Source: Staphylospora marina
GTDB taxonomy: Bacteria; Bacillota; Bacilli; Thermoactinomycetales; Thermoactinomycetaceae
DNA: 64,000 bases
Assembly: GCF_003856495.1 (NCBI RefSeq)
Contig: NZ_CP034118.1
Span: forward strand, 2,206,182 to 2,270,181
Reading direction: 5' to 3'
Shown here: one piece after another, positions 1-8,428 of the stretch
Layout: every line of letters begins with the position of its first letter
How positions within the stretch are numbered: position 1 is the first letter of the stretch
The notes under the pieces: generated by a model
What the model was told of the DNA's origin: nothing
Database searches by the model: none
The model's input: only the letters and a program-made list of their open reading frames with translations
Position numbers and translations under genes: made by a program

Positions 1-575
1 ACCGGCTCGCCGAACACTTCGACACCTGGACGGCCGAGTGGTCCGTTCCCTATGATGATGCGCTGGACCGCGTGGTGGAGACGGTGATGCCCCTGCCCGG
101 CGAAACCGGTCTGGAAATCGGCACGGGCACCGGAAATCTGGCCGGGCGCTTTCTCGACCGGGGCATCCGGATGTGTGCCATTGATCAATCCCGGGAAATG
201 CTGCGTGTCTGCCGGCGCAAATTCCCGGATCTGACCGCCCTGCCCGGCAACTTTCTGGCCATCCCGTGGCCGGACGGTGTCTTTGATTTCGCGGTCAGCA
301 GCTTCACGCTGCATTGGCTGACCGACGACCAGAAAGAACTGGGCCTGGATGAAATCCGACGCGTATTGAAACCGGGAGGCCGGATCTGCCTGCTGGATGT
401 GATGGAAACGGAGGAGACACCGTTTCCCGCGTTGTCGGGTGCCGTACGGTTCCCCGCACGCATCTCCCGGTTGACGGCTGCGTTGAAAAGGCGGGGATTT
501 GAGGTGACGGCGTTCCGGCTGGTCAACGACTTGCACGTGGTCTTTGCCCGGGACGCATCCGTCCGCCGGCCATGA
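1..575 (+). CDS. class I SAM-dependent methyltransferase (5' end outside window)
   Basis: The reading frame is open to the left edge (first full codon at base 3), so the N-terminus is missing; about 190 residues are visible. Motif I of Rossmann methyltransferases is present (GLEIGTGTGNLAGRF), followed by an acidic residue region, then FDFAVSSFTLHWL and a post-motif III stretch RVLKPGGRICLLDV. This is the usual small-molecule methyltransferase layout. The N-terminal part (HFDTWTAEWSVPYD) resembles the YrrT-type methyltransferases of Bacillus, which transfer a methyl group from SAM, but the substrate cannot be read from the sequence. It converges on the TetR gene, with a shared hairpin terminator between them. 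Confidence 0.8.
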   Translation, partial: RLAEHFDTWTAEWSVPYDDALDRVVETVMPLPGETGLEIGTGTGNLAGRFLDRGIRMCAIDQSREMLRVCRRKFPDLTALPGNFLAIPWPDGVFDFAVSSFTLHWLTDDQKELGLDEIRRVLKPGGRICLLDVMETEETPFPALSGAVRFPARISRLTAALKRRGFEVTAFRLVNDLHVVFARDASVRRP

Positions 576-643
576 CCTTTTTCTGACGACAAAGGGACTT
601 CGGTTCTGTCCCCATCTTTCTCATTCTCAAAATGCGCCCCAAC

Positions 644-686
644 GGAAACAGGCCGCCCGACCGTAAAGGTTCGGCGGCCTGTTTCC
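644..686. terminator. bidirectional hairpin between convergent genes
   Basis: A 14-bp perfect stem (GGAAACAGGCCGCC and its complement) extends with one mismatch around a GTAAA loop. It lies between the convergent methyltransferase and TetR genes. Neither side has a long T-run, so it is a plausible but not classical terminator. Confidence 0.5.
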
Positions 687-694
687 TTCGGATT

Positions 695-1402
695 TCATCC
701 CCGGCGATCCGGTTCCTTTTCAAGGCTTCGTCCCCCGATTCCGTTCACCAACACTTCAACGATCATGCGAAGTTCGTCCCGTTCGCTGTCTTTGACAAAC
801 AGATCGGGAGCCAAACTGCGGGTGGCGACAAAGCCGAGCACGCTCGAAATCATGCCCCGAAGAAGCACGTACGGGGGCAGGTCATCCCGCAGTTTGCCTT
901 CCGCCTGCAACTGCTGAATCATCTCGAGAGCAACCGGTGCGATGTTCCCCACCAGATGTTCACGAAGCGCCTCGCGAAGTTCCGGGTGAAACAGACTTTC
1001 CACCAGCACGATGCGAATCAGCTTCCAATTCTTCTCGACCAGGTGAACCCGGTCTCTCAACAATTCGTGAAGGACTTCGTCGAACGCCTTGTCCTGCCGA
1101 AAGATCTCCATCACCGGCCGGATGATCCAAGGGCTGGCCACCCTGGCAATGGCGGGGATCACCAGCCTCAGCAGCAATCCTTTTTTCGTGCGGTAATGCT
1201 TGAAAATGGTCGCTTCGGCCACGCCGGCCCTGCCGGCGATTTCGCTGGTGGAAGCGCCGCTGTATCCTTTTTCCGCAAAAACCTGAATCGCCGCCTCCAG
1301 AATCTGCTTTTGCTTCTTCGTCTGACGTTCTTCCGGGTTCAGACTGATGTCATATTCCTCGGCGATCGAGCGGATCCATTCATCCATTTGCTTCTTGTCC
1401 AT
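695..1402 (-). CDS. TetR/AcrR family transcriptional regulator
   Basis: A 235-residue protein with a typical N-terminal TetR helix-turn-helix: ILEAAIQVFAEKGYSGASTS, then AGVAEATIFKHYRTKKGLL. A mostly helical ligand-binding half follows. The frame is open for 71 codons further upstream, but the ATG at 1402 is preceded by GGGGAGGGG at good spacing and by no protein-like sequence, so I place the start there. Unusually, about 30 residues precede the helix-turn-helix. The regulated target is not evident: the neighbours are a lipoprotein gene upstream (divergent) and a methyltransferase downstream (convergent). Confidence 0.85.
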   Translation of the reverse strand: MDKKQMDEWIRSIAEEYDISLNPEERQTKKQKQILEAAIQVFAEKGYSGASTSEIAGRAGVAEATIFKHYRTKKGLLLRLVIPAIARVASPWIIRPVMEIFRQDKAFDEVLHELLRDRVHLVEKNWKLIRIVLVESLFHPELREALREHLVGNIAPVALEMIQQLQAEGKLRDDLPPYVLLRGMISSVLGFVATRSLAPDLFVKDSERDELRMIVEVLVNGIGGRSLEKEPDRRG

Positions 1403-1712
1403 GATCCCCTCCCCGGCGAATGACACCTCAACCAGTACCTGCCCCCCATCGGCCTTCCGGTCGGCAAATCGGCACGACATCCCTTCCCGACAGGTTGCAA
1501 ACCGCCACCGGAACGGGAGACGGGGGCGTCCGGGACTCACCGTCAATGATACCTCATCCACCTCCCGGAAGAAACCGAAACGCGGCAGGCTTGAATCGCC
1601 GGCGGCTCCCGCCACCCATCACTGATTCGCAAATCGAAAAAAAAGACCGGCGCAACTTCGCGGACCGACCGTACGTCTCTGGGAATAGAATTCACCAAAG
1701 GAGAGATGAACA
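1403..1712. other. intergenic region between divergent TetR and lipoprotein genes
   Basis: About 310 bases without a convincing gene. It must hold the divergent promoters. I see a possible -10 (TAGAAT, 1685-1690) for the plus-strand gene but no good -35, and no clear palindrome that would mark a TetR operator. Confidence 0.4.
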
Positions 1713-2420
1713 GTGAATGCCCGGTTCAAACGAACGCTTCTCCGTTGGCTCTCCATGACATTGGTCCCCTTCGCCCTTTACGGATGCGGAATGGGCGGAT
1801 ACCAAGGTTCCTCCGGTTCTTCCGGAACGGCGGAAGAAACCGGTGCCGTCATTCGCCCCGACGTTGAATTCTCCCCTGATCTCGGCGATATGATCCGCAA
1901 AGCCGACCTGATCGTGATCGGCGCGTACAAGAAGCTGGAAAAGGCCGGAAACACCTTGAACCCGAAAGCTTCCTCCACGGAACATCTGGTGTACACCTTC
2001 GAAGTCGAGCGGGTTCTGAAAGGCACTGCGGACCCCACGATCCAGGTGGATCTGCTGTGGAAAATATCGCCCGAAGGCGTTCGCGACAAAAACGGCAAAC
2101 CCGTCCCCCTCAAGCTGGAGCACCCTTGGTTCCGCTCGCCGGAATTGGGCGAAAGAACCATTCTCTTTCTGGACAAAGCCCCGAACGAACAAGCATGGAC
2201 CAAAGCAACCGAACCTTTCGAAATCGGCATCACCCACGACGGAAAAGCCGAGCTCCGCAGCACCATCCTGACCGGCAAAGCGCGCAAAACCGTCATGCTG
2301 AACCAATTCTCCCTCACCATCGACTACTCCGTGAACAACTACCGTGATACCGTTTCCGGCCGTCCGGCGGAAGAAATCATCCGGGAAATCGAACAGGCCG
2401 TCAAGGAAAACAAAACCTGA
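1713..2420 (+). CDS. putative lipoprotein of unknown function
   Basis: A 235-residue protein starting at GTG 1713, with AAAGGAG nine bases upstream. The N-terminus has basic residues, a hydrophobic stretch and a lipobox-like ALYGC ending at Cys25, followed by a Gly/Ser-rich linker (GGYQGSSGSSG). It is therefore probably exported, lipidated and attached to the outer face of the membrane. The mature part contains ADLIVIGAYKKLEKAG and VYTFEVERVLKGTADPTIQV. This resembles a general extracellular beta-rich module of unknown role seen in Firmicutes lipoproteins. No catalytic motif is visible. Confidence 0.7.
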   Translation: MNARFKRTLLRWLSMTLVPFALYGCGMGGYQGSSGSSGTAEETGAVIRPDVEFSPDLGDMIRKADLIVIGAYKKLEKAGNTLNPKASSTEHLVYTFEVERVLKGTADPTIQVDLLWKISPEGVRDKNGKPVPLKLEHPWFRSPELGERTILFLDKAPNEQAWTKATEPFEIGITHDGKAELRSTILTGKARKTVMLNQFSLTIDYSVNNYRDTVSGRPAEEIIREIEQAVKENKT

Positions 2421-2537
2421 ACAATCCCTTCACGACACCGGATCTGCCGCCGAGCATCCATCTTTCCCGAGCCGGACACCCATGCCGCGTTCCGGAATCA
2501 ATCCCCAAAACGTTGCACGGGTGTTCGGCTCTCAATC

Positions 2538-2563
2538 AAAAACCCCGGGGAAAAATCCCGGGG
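2538..2563 (-). terminator. rho-independent terminator of the yusI/pduO side
   Basis: The stem CCCCGGG/CCCGGGG is followed on the minus strand by TTTTT. It lies downstream of the yusI-like gene, so it probably ends the B12 transcription unit. Confidence 0.65.
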
Positions 2564-2674
2564 AAGCCGGATGACGAACGGTTTGCGGAAAGACTCCCGT
2601 CCGCCGTTCAAATCAGCCTTCCAGTCTCCCGGGACACGTCCTTTGAAACATGCCCCGGAAAAACGGAAAACCCG

Positions 2675-3040
2675 TCACTTGCCGACCCACAGCTTCTCAA
2701 ACTCTTCCTCCCGGAAACCGACCGTCACGCGTTTCCCGTCGGTCACGATCGGGCGCTTGACCAGCATCCCGTCCGAAGCGAGAAGGTTCAGTTTTTCGTC
2801 GTCGCTCATGTCCTTGAGCTTTTTGGACAGGCCCAGCTCCCGGTATTTTTGACCGCTGGTGTTGAAAAATTTCTGCACCGGCAAACCGCTTTTTTCCACC
2901 AGGGAAACCAGTTCGTCCCGGCTGAGCGGCTCCTCCACGATGTGGCGGGTTTCAAATGCCACGCCTTTCTCCTGCAAATATTTCAGGGCCTTGCGACAGG
3001 TTCCGCACTTCGGATATTGAATCACCTTCAGTGCCATCAC
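2675..3040 (-). CDS. ArsC/Spx family thioredoxin-fold protein (YusI-like)
   Basis: A 121-residue protein of the ArsC/Spx/MgsR family. The N-terminal redox motif is YPKCGTCRK (CxxC), and the C-terminal half has KFFNTSGQKYRELGL and LLASDGMLVKRPIVTDG, which closely match B. subtilis YusI as I remember it. Family members are either arsenate reductases or RNA-polymerase-binding regulators; for YusI-type proteins the role is not settled. The start is ambiguous between GTG 3040 (eight bases from AAGGAAGG) and ATG 3037. It follows pduO by 71 bases on the same strand and may be co-transcribed. Confidence 0.85.
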   Translation of the reverse strand: MMALKVIQYPKCGTCRKALKYLQEKGVAFETRHIVEEPLSRDELVSLVEKSGLPVQKFFNTSGQKYRELGLSKKLKDMSDDEKLNLLASDGMLVKRPIVTDGKRVTVGFREEEFEKLWVGK

Positions 3041-3111
3041 GTCTCATTCCTTCCTTTTCCGATGGACCGGATTTTCCCGATATTTTACCACAGTTTGCGG
3101 GACCAACTCCG

Positions 3112-3675
3112 TCAATCGAACACCTTGCCGCCCCGTTTGTACTCCACGTCCGAAACGCCGGCGCGCACGTTGACCACCCGGGCGACCGTGAAAAAGAAAT
3201 CGGACAGCCGGTTCAGGTACCGGCGCACCTCGTCATTGGTCTCCTGATGCTTGCACAACGTCACCACGCGGCGCTCCGCACGACGGGTCAGCACCCGGCA
3301 CACGTGAAGAGCCGCGGCGCCCGGGTGACCTCCCGGGAGAATAAACCGTTGAACGGGCGGGCATTCCGCATCGTACTTGTCAATCCACTGCTCCAGCCGG
3401 GCGGTCATGTCGGCCGTGATGCGATAATCGCGCTTCTTTCCCGCCTGGGCGAGGTCACCGCCGGCATCGAACAGTTCGTGTTGGATTTCGGTCAGGTCGG
3501 CGATCAGATCGGCGAACGTTTCGGGATCGAGCCGGGTGATCGCCTCTCCGATGAAGGAATTGACTTCATCCACCGTTCCGTAAGCTTCGACGCGAATGTC
3601 ATCCTTGTCGATGCGGCCGCCGATCAAGCCCGTTTTTCCCTCGTCACCGGTCCTCGTGTAAATTTTCATTTTCAT
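3112..3675 (-). CDS. pduO: cob(I)alamin adenosyltransferase, PduO type
   Basis: A 187-residue enzyme that transfers the adenosyl group of ATP to cob(I)alamin to make coenzyme B12. Family motifs are visible in order: the N-terminal TRTGDEGKTGL, GTVDEVNSFIG, FILPGGHPGAAALHVCRVLTRRAER and YLNRLSDFFFTVAR. The frame is open upstream into the btuD end, but ATG 3675 is preceded by GGAAGGAG. It is the fourth gene after the cobalamin riboswitch, 41 bases behind btuD. The cluster thus imports corrinoid and then adenosylates it, and the riboswitch presumably shuts the unit down when adenosylcobalamin is plentiful. Confidence 0.92.
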   Translation of the reverse strand: MKMKIYTRTGDEGKTGLIGGRIDKDDIRVEAYGTVDEVNSFIGEAITRLDPETFADLIADLTEIQHELFDAGGDLAQAGKKRDYRITADMTARLEQWIDKYDAECPPVQRFILPGGHPGAAALHVCRVLTRRAERRVVTLCKHQETNDEVRRYLNRLSDFFFTVARVVNVRAGVSDVEYKRGGKVFD

Positions 3676-3716
3676 CGCTCCTTCCGGGTGATCCACATTT
3701 GCAACCGGACAAACGT

Positions 3717-4511
3717 TCAGCACGACACCCCTTCTCCGCTCCCGGCCGTCAGCACCACCTGCGGAACCGGGATGGAAGGATGGGACACCAGCAAGGGTTT
3801 CACTCCGTAGACTTCTTCCAGCAGCCCGGTCTTCATCACTTCATGGGGCGTGCCCGCGGCATGGATCCGTCCGTCCTTCAGCAGCACCAACCGGTCGCAG
3901 TATTGTGCGGCCAGATTGAGATCATGCAGCACCATCACCACCGTCATCGTCTGTTCCCGTTGCAGGCGCCGAACCAGATCGAGCAACCGGATCTGGTGAC
4001 ACACATCGAGATAGGTGGTCGGCTCATCCAGGAAGAGGATTTCCGGCTCCTGCGCCAACGCGCGGGCCAAGGCGACCCGCTGTTTCTCCCCGCCGCTCAG
4101 TTCGGGAAACCAGCGGTGTCGAAGACCTTCCGTCCCCGTTTTCCGCAGCACTTCCTCCACGATTTCCCGGTCTTTTTGGCGCAACCACGGCCACCGGCCG
4201 AGGTGGGGATGGCGTCCCATGGCGACCAACTCTTCCACGGTGAAGGGAACATCTCCCGTCAATTCCTGCGTCAGCACCGCCCATGTCCGGGCCCGGAGCA
4301 GCGGATCGAGGTCTCGGAGCTGTTGTCCGTTCAACAGAACTTCCCCTTCGTCCGCTTCCCATTCTCCGGTCAGCACCCGGATCAGCGTGCTTTTGCCGCT
4401 TCCGTTGGGCCCCAGGATCCCCAGGCACTCCCCCCGGCGCACTTCCAGACGGATCCCGTGCAAAACGGTACGTCCGCCGATCTTCTTGACCAATTGATTC
4501 GCCCGGATCAC
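3717..4511 (-). CDS. btuD: cobalamin/iron-siderophore type ABC transporter ATPase (BtuD-like)
   Basis: A 264-residue ABC ATPase. The Walker A motif is GPNGSGKST, the signature LSGGEKQRVALARALAQ, Walker B ILFLDEPTTYLD, and the switch histidine lies in VLHDLNLAAQYCD. The sequence belongs to the FepC/BtuD class. The start is GTG 4511 with GGGAGGG eight bases upstream; an overlapping ATG is out of frame. Position behind a B12 riboswitch, next to a FecCD permease and a BtuF-like binding protein, makes vitamin B12 the likely cargo. The last 30 or so residues are a short C-terminal extension typical of the family. Confidence 0.9.
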   Translation of the reverse strand: MIRANQLVKKIGGRTVLHGIRLEVRRGECLGILGPNGSGKSTLIRVLTGEWEADEGEVLLNGQQLRDLDPLLRARTWAVLTQELTGDVPFTVEELVAMGRHPHLGRWPWLRQKDREIVEEVLRKTGTEGLRHRWFPELSGGEKQRVALARALAQEPEILFLDEPTTYLDVCHQIRLLDLVRRLQREQTMTVVMVLHDLNLAAQYCDRLVLLKDGRIHAAGTPHEVMKTGLLEEVYGVKPLLVSHPSIPVPQVVLTAGSGEGVSC

Positions 4512-4526
4512 GGATTCATCCCTCCC

Positions 4527-5567
4527 TCACCCGCCGTATCTCCGGAGATGTTTGCGCAGGATGCCCGCAAAAAACGGTGCCCCCGCCAAAGCCGTGATCA
4601 CTCCGATCGGAAGTTCCGCCGGATTGAGGATCACCCTTGCCAACACATCCGCCCACACGAGAAACACTCCGCCGACCAGTGCCGACGCGGGAAGGAGCAC
4701 GCGATGATCCCCCCCGATCAGCATGCGAACCGCATGAGGAACGACCAGCCCCACAAATCCGATCATTCCGGCGAGGGCCACCGCCGCCGCCGTCAGCAGG
4801 GAGGCACAGACGAGCAGGATGAGACGCACGGCCCTCACCCGAACCCCCAGATGAAGAGCCGGACGATCCCCCAGCGAAAACAGATTGAGCTCCCTGGCAA
4901 AAAAACAGCACACCGCCAGTCCGACGAGCATCAACGGGAAGGCCACTTCCACGTGTTCCCACTGCCTGAGCGCGAAGCTGCCCAACATCCACAAATGAAT
5001 CCGGGGCATCTCCTGGGGGACCAGGCTCAGGATGAACGACAGGGCCGCCGCAAAGAAAGCCTGCACGACCACGCCGGACAAAATCAGCGATTCCGGCAAC
5101 ATCCCCGCTTTCGTGCTGCCCAGGCGAATCACCAGCGAAAACGCGAGGATGGCCCCGAAAAAAGCAAACACCGGCATGCCCCAGACCTGGGAAACCGTCG
5201 TCTCCAGTCCGGTGAGGAGAAACAGAGCGGCCCCCATGGCGGAACCGGACGAGACCCCGAGAATGAACGGGTCGGCAAGCGGGTTCCTGAGCACGCCCTG
5301 GTACACCGTTCCGGCCGCCGCCAACATCGCTCCCACCAATGCGGCCAGCAGCACCCTGGGCAAACGCAGTTCCCAAACGATGGCCACGGTGGATTCATCC
5401 GGGCCTTCCGCCCCTCCCCATCCGAGTTTGGCGATCAATACCTTCCACACCTGAAACCCCGTCACATCCGCACTGCCGACCGAAACGGCGGCACAAACCG
5501 TAAAAAGGAGGCAGAGGATCGCACCTCCGCCCATCAACCACCCATGCATCTTCTTTGTCCGTTTCAA
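4527..5567 (-). CDS. btuC: cobalamin ABC transporter permease (FecCD family, BtuC-like)
   Basis: A 346-residue polytopic membrane protein of the FecCD family. It carries the characteristic RLPRVLLAALVGAMLAAAG and NPLADPFILGVSSGSAMGAA segments and a C-terminal GLVVPHAVRMLIGGDHR loop, which contacts the ATPase. About ten hydrophobic segments are visible. The start codon is TTG 5567, just after the btuF stop (5574); an in-frame ATG at 5549 has a weaker ribosome site. It forms the membrane channel of the B12 importer with the flanking btuF and btuD. Confidence 0.9.
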   Translation of the reverse strand: MKRTKKMHGWLMGGGAILCLLFTVCAAVSVGSADVTGFQVWKVLIAKLGWGGAEGPDESTVAIVWELRLPRVLLAALVGAMLAAAGTVYQGVLRNPLADPFILGVSSGSAMGAALFLLTGLETTVSQVWGMPVFAFFGAILAFSLVIRLGSTKAGMLPESLILSGVVVQAFFAAALSFILSLVPQEMPRIHLWMLGSFALRQWEHVEVAFPLMLVGLAVCCFFARELNLFSLGDRPALHLGVRVRAVRLILLVCASLLTAAAVALAGMIGFVGLVVPHAVRMLIGGDHRVLLPASALVGGVFLVWADVLARVILNPAELPIGVITALAGAPFFAGILRKHLRRYGG

Positions 5568-5573
5568 CGCCGC

Positions 5574-6521
5574 TCACTTCTCTCCAGCCGTTTGTTCCGG
5601 ATACAGGAAAGCGGCGATTTGTTCCACCGCTTCGGGAATGCGCGGCCCCGGGCGGCTCGTCAGATCGGGGTCCAGGTTGTACACCCGCTTGTTCTTGACC
5701 GCGCTCACCGTTTCCCAACCCTTGCGGGTGAGAATCTGCTTGTCGCCTCCCCAAGTGTTCAGAATCACGTCGGGATTCCACTTGATCACCTGTTCGGCGG
5801 ACACCTGCGGCCATCCTTTCATGCCGGCCGCCACGTTCTCCCCGCCGGCCAGCTTGACCAGTTCATTCATGAACGAGTCCTCGCCGCAGGTGAACAACAT
5901 CGGATCCAGCTCGATCCATACCTTGACCTTTTCCTCTTTCGGCAGGTGAGCCGTCTTGGCAAACACCCGGCGAATCTTCTCCTGCATGTCGGCCACCATC
6001 TCATCGGCCTCACGAGCCCGGTTGGTGGCCACCCCCACGATCGAGATCGCCCGGTAGACTTCTTTCACGTTTTTGCCGTCCAGCACCAGTACATTCAGTC
6101 CCAATTTCTCCAGGTTCCGGATCGTTGCCGGATCATTGGCGGTATTCGCCAGCACGAGATCCGGCTTCAGGGCCACCACTTGTTCCACATTGACGGTGAG
6201 CCCGCCCACTTTGGGGAGTGATTTCACCTCGGCGGGATAATCGTCATTGTCGGTGACTCCGACGACCCTGTCTCCCAGCCCCAGGGCAAACACGATTTCC
6301 GTGTTGCTCGGAATCAGCGAGATGATCCGCTGCGGTTCCTTTTCAATCTTGACGATCCGACCCGTCTGATCTTTCACGTCCACCGGATACTTGATCCCCT
6401 GCGGTTTTTTCGGCGACATCAAGTTCACGGAACCTTCCTCTTGCGCCGCACAACCGGCCACGAGCGAAAGAATGAGCAACAGGGACAAGAGCATGGACCA
6501 AACACGTTTGACTGACAACAT
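5574..6521 (-). CDS. btuF: cobalamin-binding lipoprotein (BtuF-like substrate-binding protein)
   Basis: A 315-residue periplasmic-binding-protein-like domain (PF01497 type). The N-terminus is a lipoprotein signal ending in LVAGC, so the protein is tethered outside the membrane. The body has the family's QRIISLIPSNTEIVFALGL start and GLTVNVEQVVALKPDLVLA, and the Trp-rich NTWGGD region near the end. The frame is open for 90 codons upstream through the riboswitch, but ATG 6521 follows GGAGAGGAGAAG and starts the signal peptide, so it is the real start. It is the first gene of the B12 operon. Confidence 0.9.
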   Translation of the reverse strand: MLSVKRVWSMLLSLLLILSLVAGCAAQEEGSVNLMSPKKPQGIKYPVDVKDQTGRIVKIEKEPQRIISLIPSNTEIVFALGLGDRVVGVTDNDDYPAEVKSLPKVGGLTVNVEQVVALKPDLVLANTANDPATIRNLEKLGLNVLVLDGKNVKEVYRAISIVGVATNRAREADEMVADMQEKIRRVFAKTAHLPKEEKVKVWIELDPMLFTCGEDSFMNELVKLAGGENVAAGMKGWPQVSAEQVIKWNPDVILNTWGGDKQILTRKGWETVSAVKNKRVYNLDPDLTSRPGPRIPEAVEQIAAFLYPEQTAGEK

Positions 6522-6570
6522 CTTTCTCTTCTTCTCCTCTCCATGATGTGGATACAGAAATTTCTGCCGC

Positions 6571-6598
6571 GCCGGGCACAAAAAAATCCCGTGCCGGC
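6571..6598 (-). promoter_or_regulatory. hairpin between B12 riboswitch and btuF
   Basis: GCCGGGCAC pairs with GTGCCGGC (one bulge). The loop carries a run of seven T on the minus strand. It sits between the aptamer and btuF. It could be part of the expression platform, but the T-run is inside the loop rather than after the stem, so I do not call it an intrinsic terminator. Confidence 0.35.
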
Positions 6599-6702
6599 GA
6601 GACACAGGAAGGAGAAGAGCATGCAAAACCGAGCGGACGCCCATGCGTGACCGCGGCATGCGTCTCTCCTTTGCCTCGAAGGAGATCGCCGTGTCGGAGA
6701 AA

Positions 6703-6882
6703 GGCAGGTCTCCTGGCTCATGGATCACCGAACCGGCCGCGCCTTCCCGTCTCTTTTCGCGACAGTGGCCCGATGCGACCGTTCTCCCCATTCACAGTGG
6801 CGGGACCGCGCCGGATTTTCACCGGTCTTCCCTCTTCGCTCTCCGCTTTCGCGGAAAGACCTTTCCCCCAGTTCCGATCCTT
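6703..6882 (-). ncRNA. cobalamin riboswitch
   Basis: Read on the minus strand, the region contains the conserved core GACCGGTGAAAATCCGG followed by CCCGCCACTGTGA and, at the 3' end (6703-6720), the B12 box TGAGCCAGGAGACCTGCC. These are the hallmark elements of adenosylcobalamin aptamers. A sigma-A promoter lies directly upstream, and the btuF-btuC-btuD-pduO genes lie downstream, which fits control of B12 import and adenosylation. Confidence 0.95.
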
Positions 6883-6889
6883 CGCTATC

Positions 6890-6918
6890 ATTATATCTGA
6901 CAGAGAATGCGGTTTCAA
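6890..6918 (-). promoter_or_regulatory. sigma-A promoter of the B12 operon
   Basis: On the minus strand the -35 is TTGAAA (6913-6918), the spacer 17 bases, and the -10 a perfect TATAAT (6890-6895). The predicted start is near 6883, just ahead of the cobalamin aptamer. Confidence 0.85.
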
Positions 6919-6986
6919 TTTTGCCAACAGTCGGGAATGACTTCAAAATCGGCATGTCCCTGGAACACATGCAAGGAGGAACACGG

Positions 6987-7826
6987 ATGAACACAGCGTC
7001 GTTTCTGATCGATCTCGGCAAGGAACACCGCGTCATTCGCGGAAACGTCACCCTGCCCGCCGGAGACGGTCCCCATCCGGTGGTGATCCTGTGTCACGGA
7101 TTCAAAGGATTCAAGGACTGGGGGTTTTTCCCGCCACTCGCCGACAAGCTGGCCCGGGAAGGGTACGCCGCCATTCGCTTCAATTTCTCGATGAACGGTA
7201 TGGGAGAAAACCCCGAATCCTTCGATGAGCTGGACAAATTCGCCCGCAATACCTTCAGCCGCGAACAGGAGGATCTGGCCGTGCTCCTGCGGGAACTCCG
7301 CCATGGGAGACTGCCGTTTTCCGGACGATTGGATGCGGATCGGGTCTCGCTCCTCGGGCACAGCCGCGGCGGAGGAAACAGCCTGATCTTTGCCCTGGAT
7401 CATCCGGAGATCCGGTCGGTGGTCGTCTGGAACAGCATCCACCGGGCCGACTTTTTCGATCCGTCCTTCATCGCCGAGATTCGCGAAAAGGGAACGGCCC
7501 ATGTGACCAACGCCCGAACCGGGCAGAACATGCCCGTTTCCCGGGAAGTGTTGGACGACATCAACGCCAACCGGGAGCGGTTCGACATCCTCGGCCGTCT
7601 GCCCAAGCTCGCCTGCCCTCTTCTCGTGGTGCAGGGAGACGCCGACGCTCCCCGTTTGAGGGAAGGCGCACCGAAATTGGCGGCCGCGGCTCCCCGGGGA
7701 CGGCTTCACGTCATTCCGGAAACCGGCCACACGTTCGGGGCCGTCCACCCGTTTGCCGGGATGACTCCGGAACTGGAACAAGCGATGAAGGTCACGGTGG
7801 ACTTTTTGAAGGAATCTCTTAATTGA
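6987..7826 (+). CDS. alpha/beta hydrolase family protein
   Basis: A 279-residue cytoplasmic alpha/beta hydrolase of the dienelactone-hydrolase/prolyl-oligopeptidase-like group. The oxyanion region is VVILCHGFKGFKDWGFF. The nucleophile elbow is GHSRGGG (Ser126), the acid is probably Asp218 or Asp220 in VVQGDAD, and the histidine is His248 in ETGHTFG. The substrate is unknown. ATG 6987 has AAGGAGG seven bases upstream. A longer in-frame extension to 6720 would run through the B12 riboswitch and is rejected. The gene stands alone, divergent from the B12 operon. Confidence 0.88.
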   Translation: MNTASFLIDLGKEHRVIRGNVTLPAGDGPHPVVILCHGFKGFKDWGFFPPLADKLAREGYAAIRFNFSMNGMGENPESFDELDKFARNTFSREQEDLAVLLRELRHGRLPFSGRLDADRVSLLGHSRGGGNSLIFALDHPEIRSVVVWNSIHRADFFDPSFIAEIREKGTAHVTNARTGQNMPVSREVLDDINANRERFDILGRLPKLACPLLVVQGDADAPRLREGAPKLAAAAPRGRLHVIPETGHTFGAVHPFAGMTPELEQAMKVTVDFLKESLN

Positions 7827-7963
7827 GCGCGTGCGGAACGTCGTGAGGAATCGTTCCGCACGACCGGGTCCCGGGCTTCCGAGTTTGTCCGCATGACTCC
7901 GGAACGGACGGGCATCATAAGACGGAAGCATCCCGTCGATGCAAACCGTTCGTTCCCCCATCC

Positions 7964-7993
7964 TTTACATACGGTAGGGGGGTATTGTATAAT
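7964..7993 (+). promoter_or_regulatory. copZA promoter with CsoR-type operator in the spacer
   Basis: The -35 is TTTACA (7964-7969) and the -10 TATAAT (7988-7993), with an 18-base spacer. The spacer is filled by ATACGGTAGGGGGGTAT (7969-7985), which on the other strand reads ATACCCCCCTACCGTAT. This fits the GC-tract flanked by ATAC/GTAT seen in CsoR operators. CsoR bound here would block RNA polymerase until copper releases it. The downstream csoR gene supports this. Confidence 0.8.
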
Positions 7994-8056
7994 GAGGTCA
8001 AAACGGAACTTCCGATGGATGATCCCGTCCATCGGGACACAAGGAGCGATGCAAGG

Positions 8057-8260
8057 ATGAAAACCGTGGAACTGAAGGTTGAAGGCATGTCTTGCGGTCA
8101 TTGCGTCAAAGCGGTGGAAAGCGCTCTCGAGCGCATCGGTGCCGAAGGAACGGTCGATCTGGCCGGCAAAACCGTGACCGTCCGCTTTGACGAGAACCGG
8201 CTCTCTCTCGAAAAGATCCGCGAAGCCATCGAGGACCAAGGGTATGATGTCACAACCTGA
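8057..8260 (+). CDS. copZ: copper chaperone CopZ
   Basis: A 67-residue heavy-metal-associated domain with the copper-binding motif GMSCGHC (Cys13 and Cys16) and the full ferredoxin-like length of about 67 residues. CopZ carries Cu(I) in the cytosol and passes it to CopA. ATG 8057 follows AAGGAG; the upstream in-frame extension covers the promoter and is not coding. It is the first gene of the copZ-copA-csoR unit. Confidence 0.93.
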   Translation: MKTVELKVEGMSCGHCVKAVESALERIGAEGTVDLAGKTVTVRFDENRLSLEKIREAIEDQGYDVTT

Positions 8261-8293
8261 ACCGAACCGGCCTGACGGTTGCCGGGACGCGAA

Positions 8294-8316
8294 CGGCCCG
8301 CCTTTGCCGCGGGCCG
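8294..8316 (+). promoter_or_regulatory. hairpin between copZ and copA
   Basis: CGGCCCGC and GCGGGCCG form an 8-bp perfect stem with a 7-base loop, followed by ATTT only. It may attenuate transcription so that copZ is made in excess over copA, or protect the copZ message end. Confidence 0.35.
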
Positions 8317-8428
8317 ATTTCCGCCGGAATGATTTCCCGGCATGTTTCCGTCACCCGGCGGGAGCATGCCGGTTCCTGTTTGAAACGTCGGTCCACGCTC
8401 ATGAACATGACGCAGGGAGGTGAACCCC

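Noticed and set aside
3699-6221. An 840-codon open frame on the plus strand
   Set aside because: Antisense to btuD, btuC and btuF, with shadow-type His/Gln/Arg-rich composition.
6571-6598. Intrinsic terminator as expression platform of the B12 riboswitch
   Set aside because: The run of seven T on the minus strand lies in the loop of the hairpin rather than after the stem, so the structure does not fit a classical terminator.
6720-6986. N-terminal extension of the alpha/beta hydrolase gene
   Set aside because: It would translate through the B12 riboswitch and its promoter; the ATG at 6987 has a strong ribosome site and fits the family.
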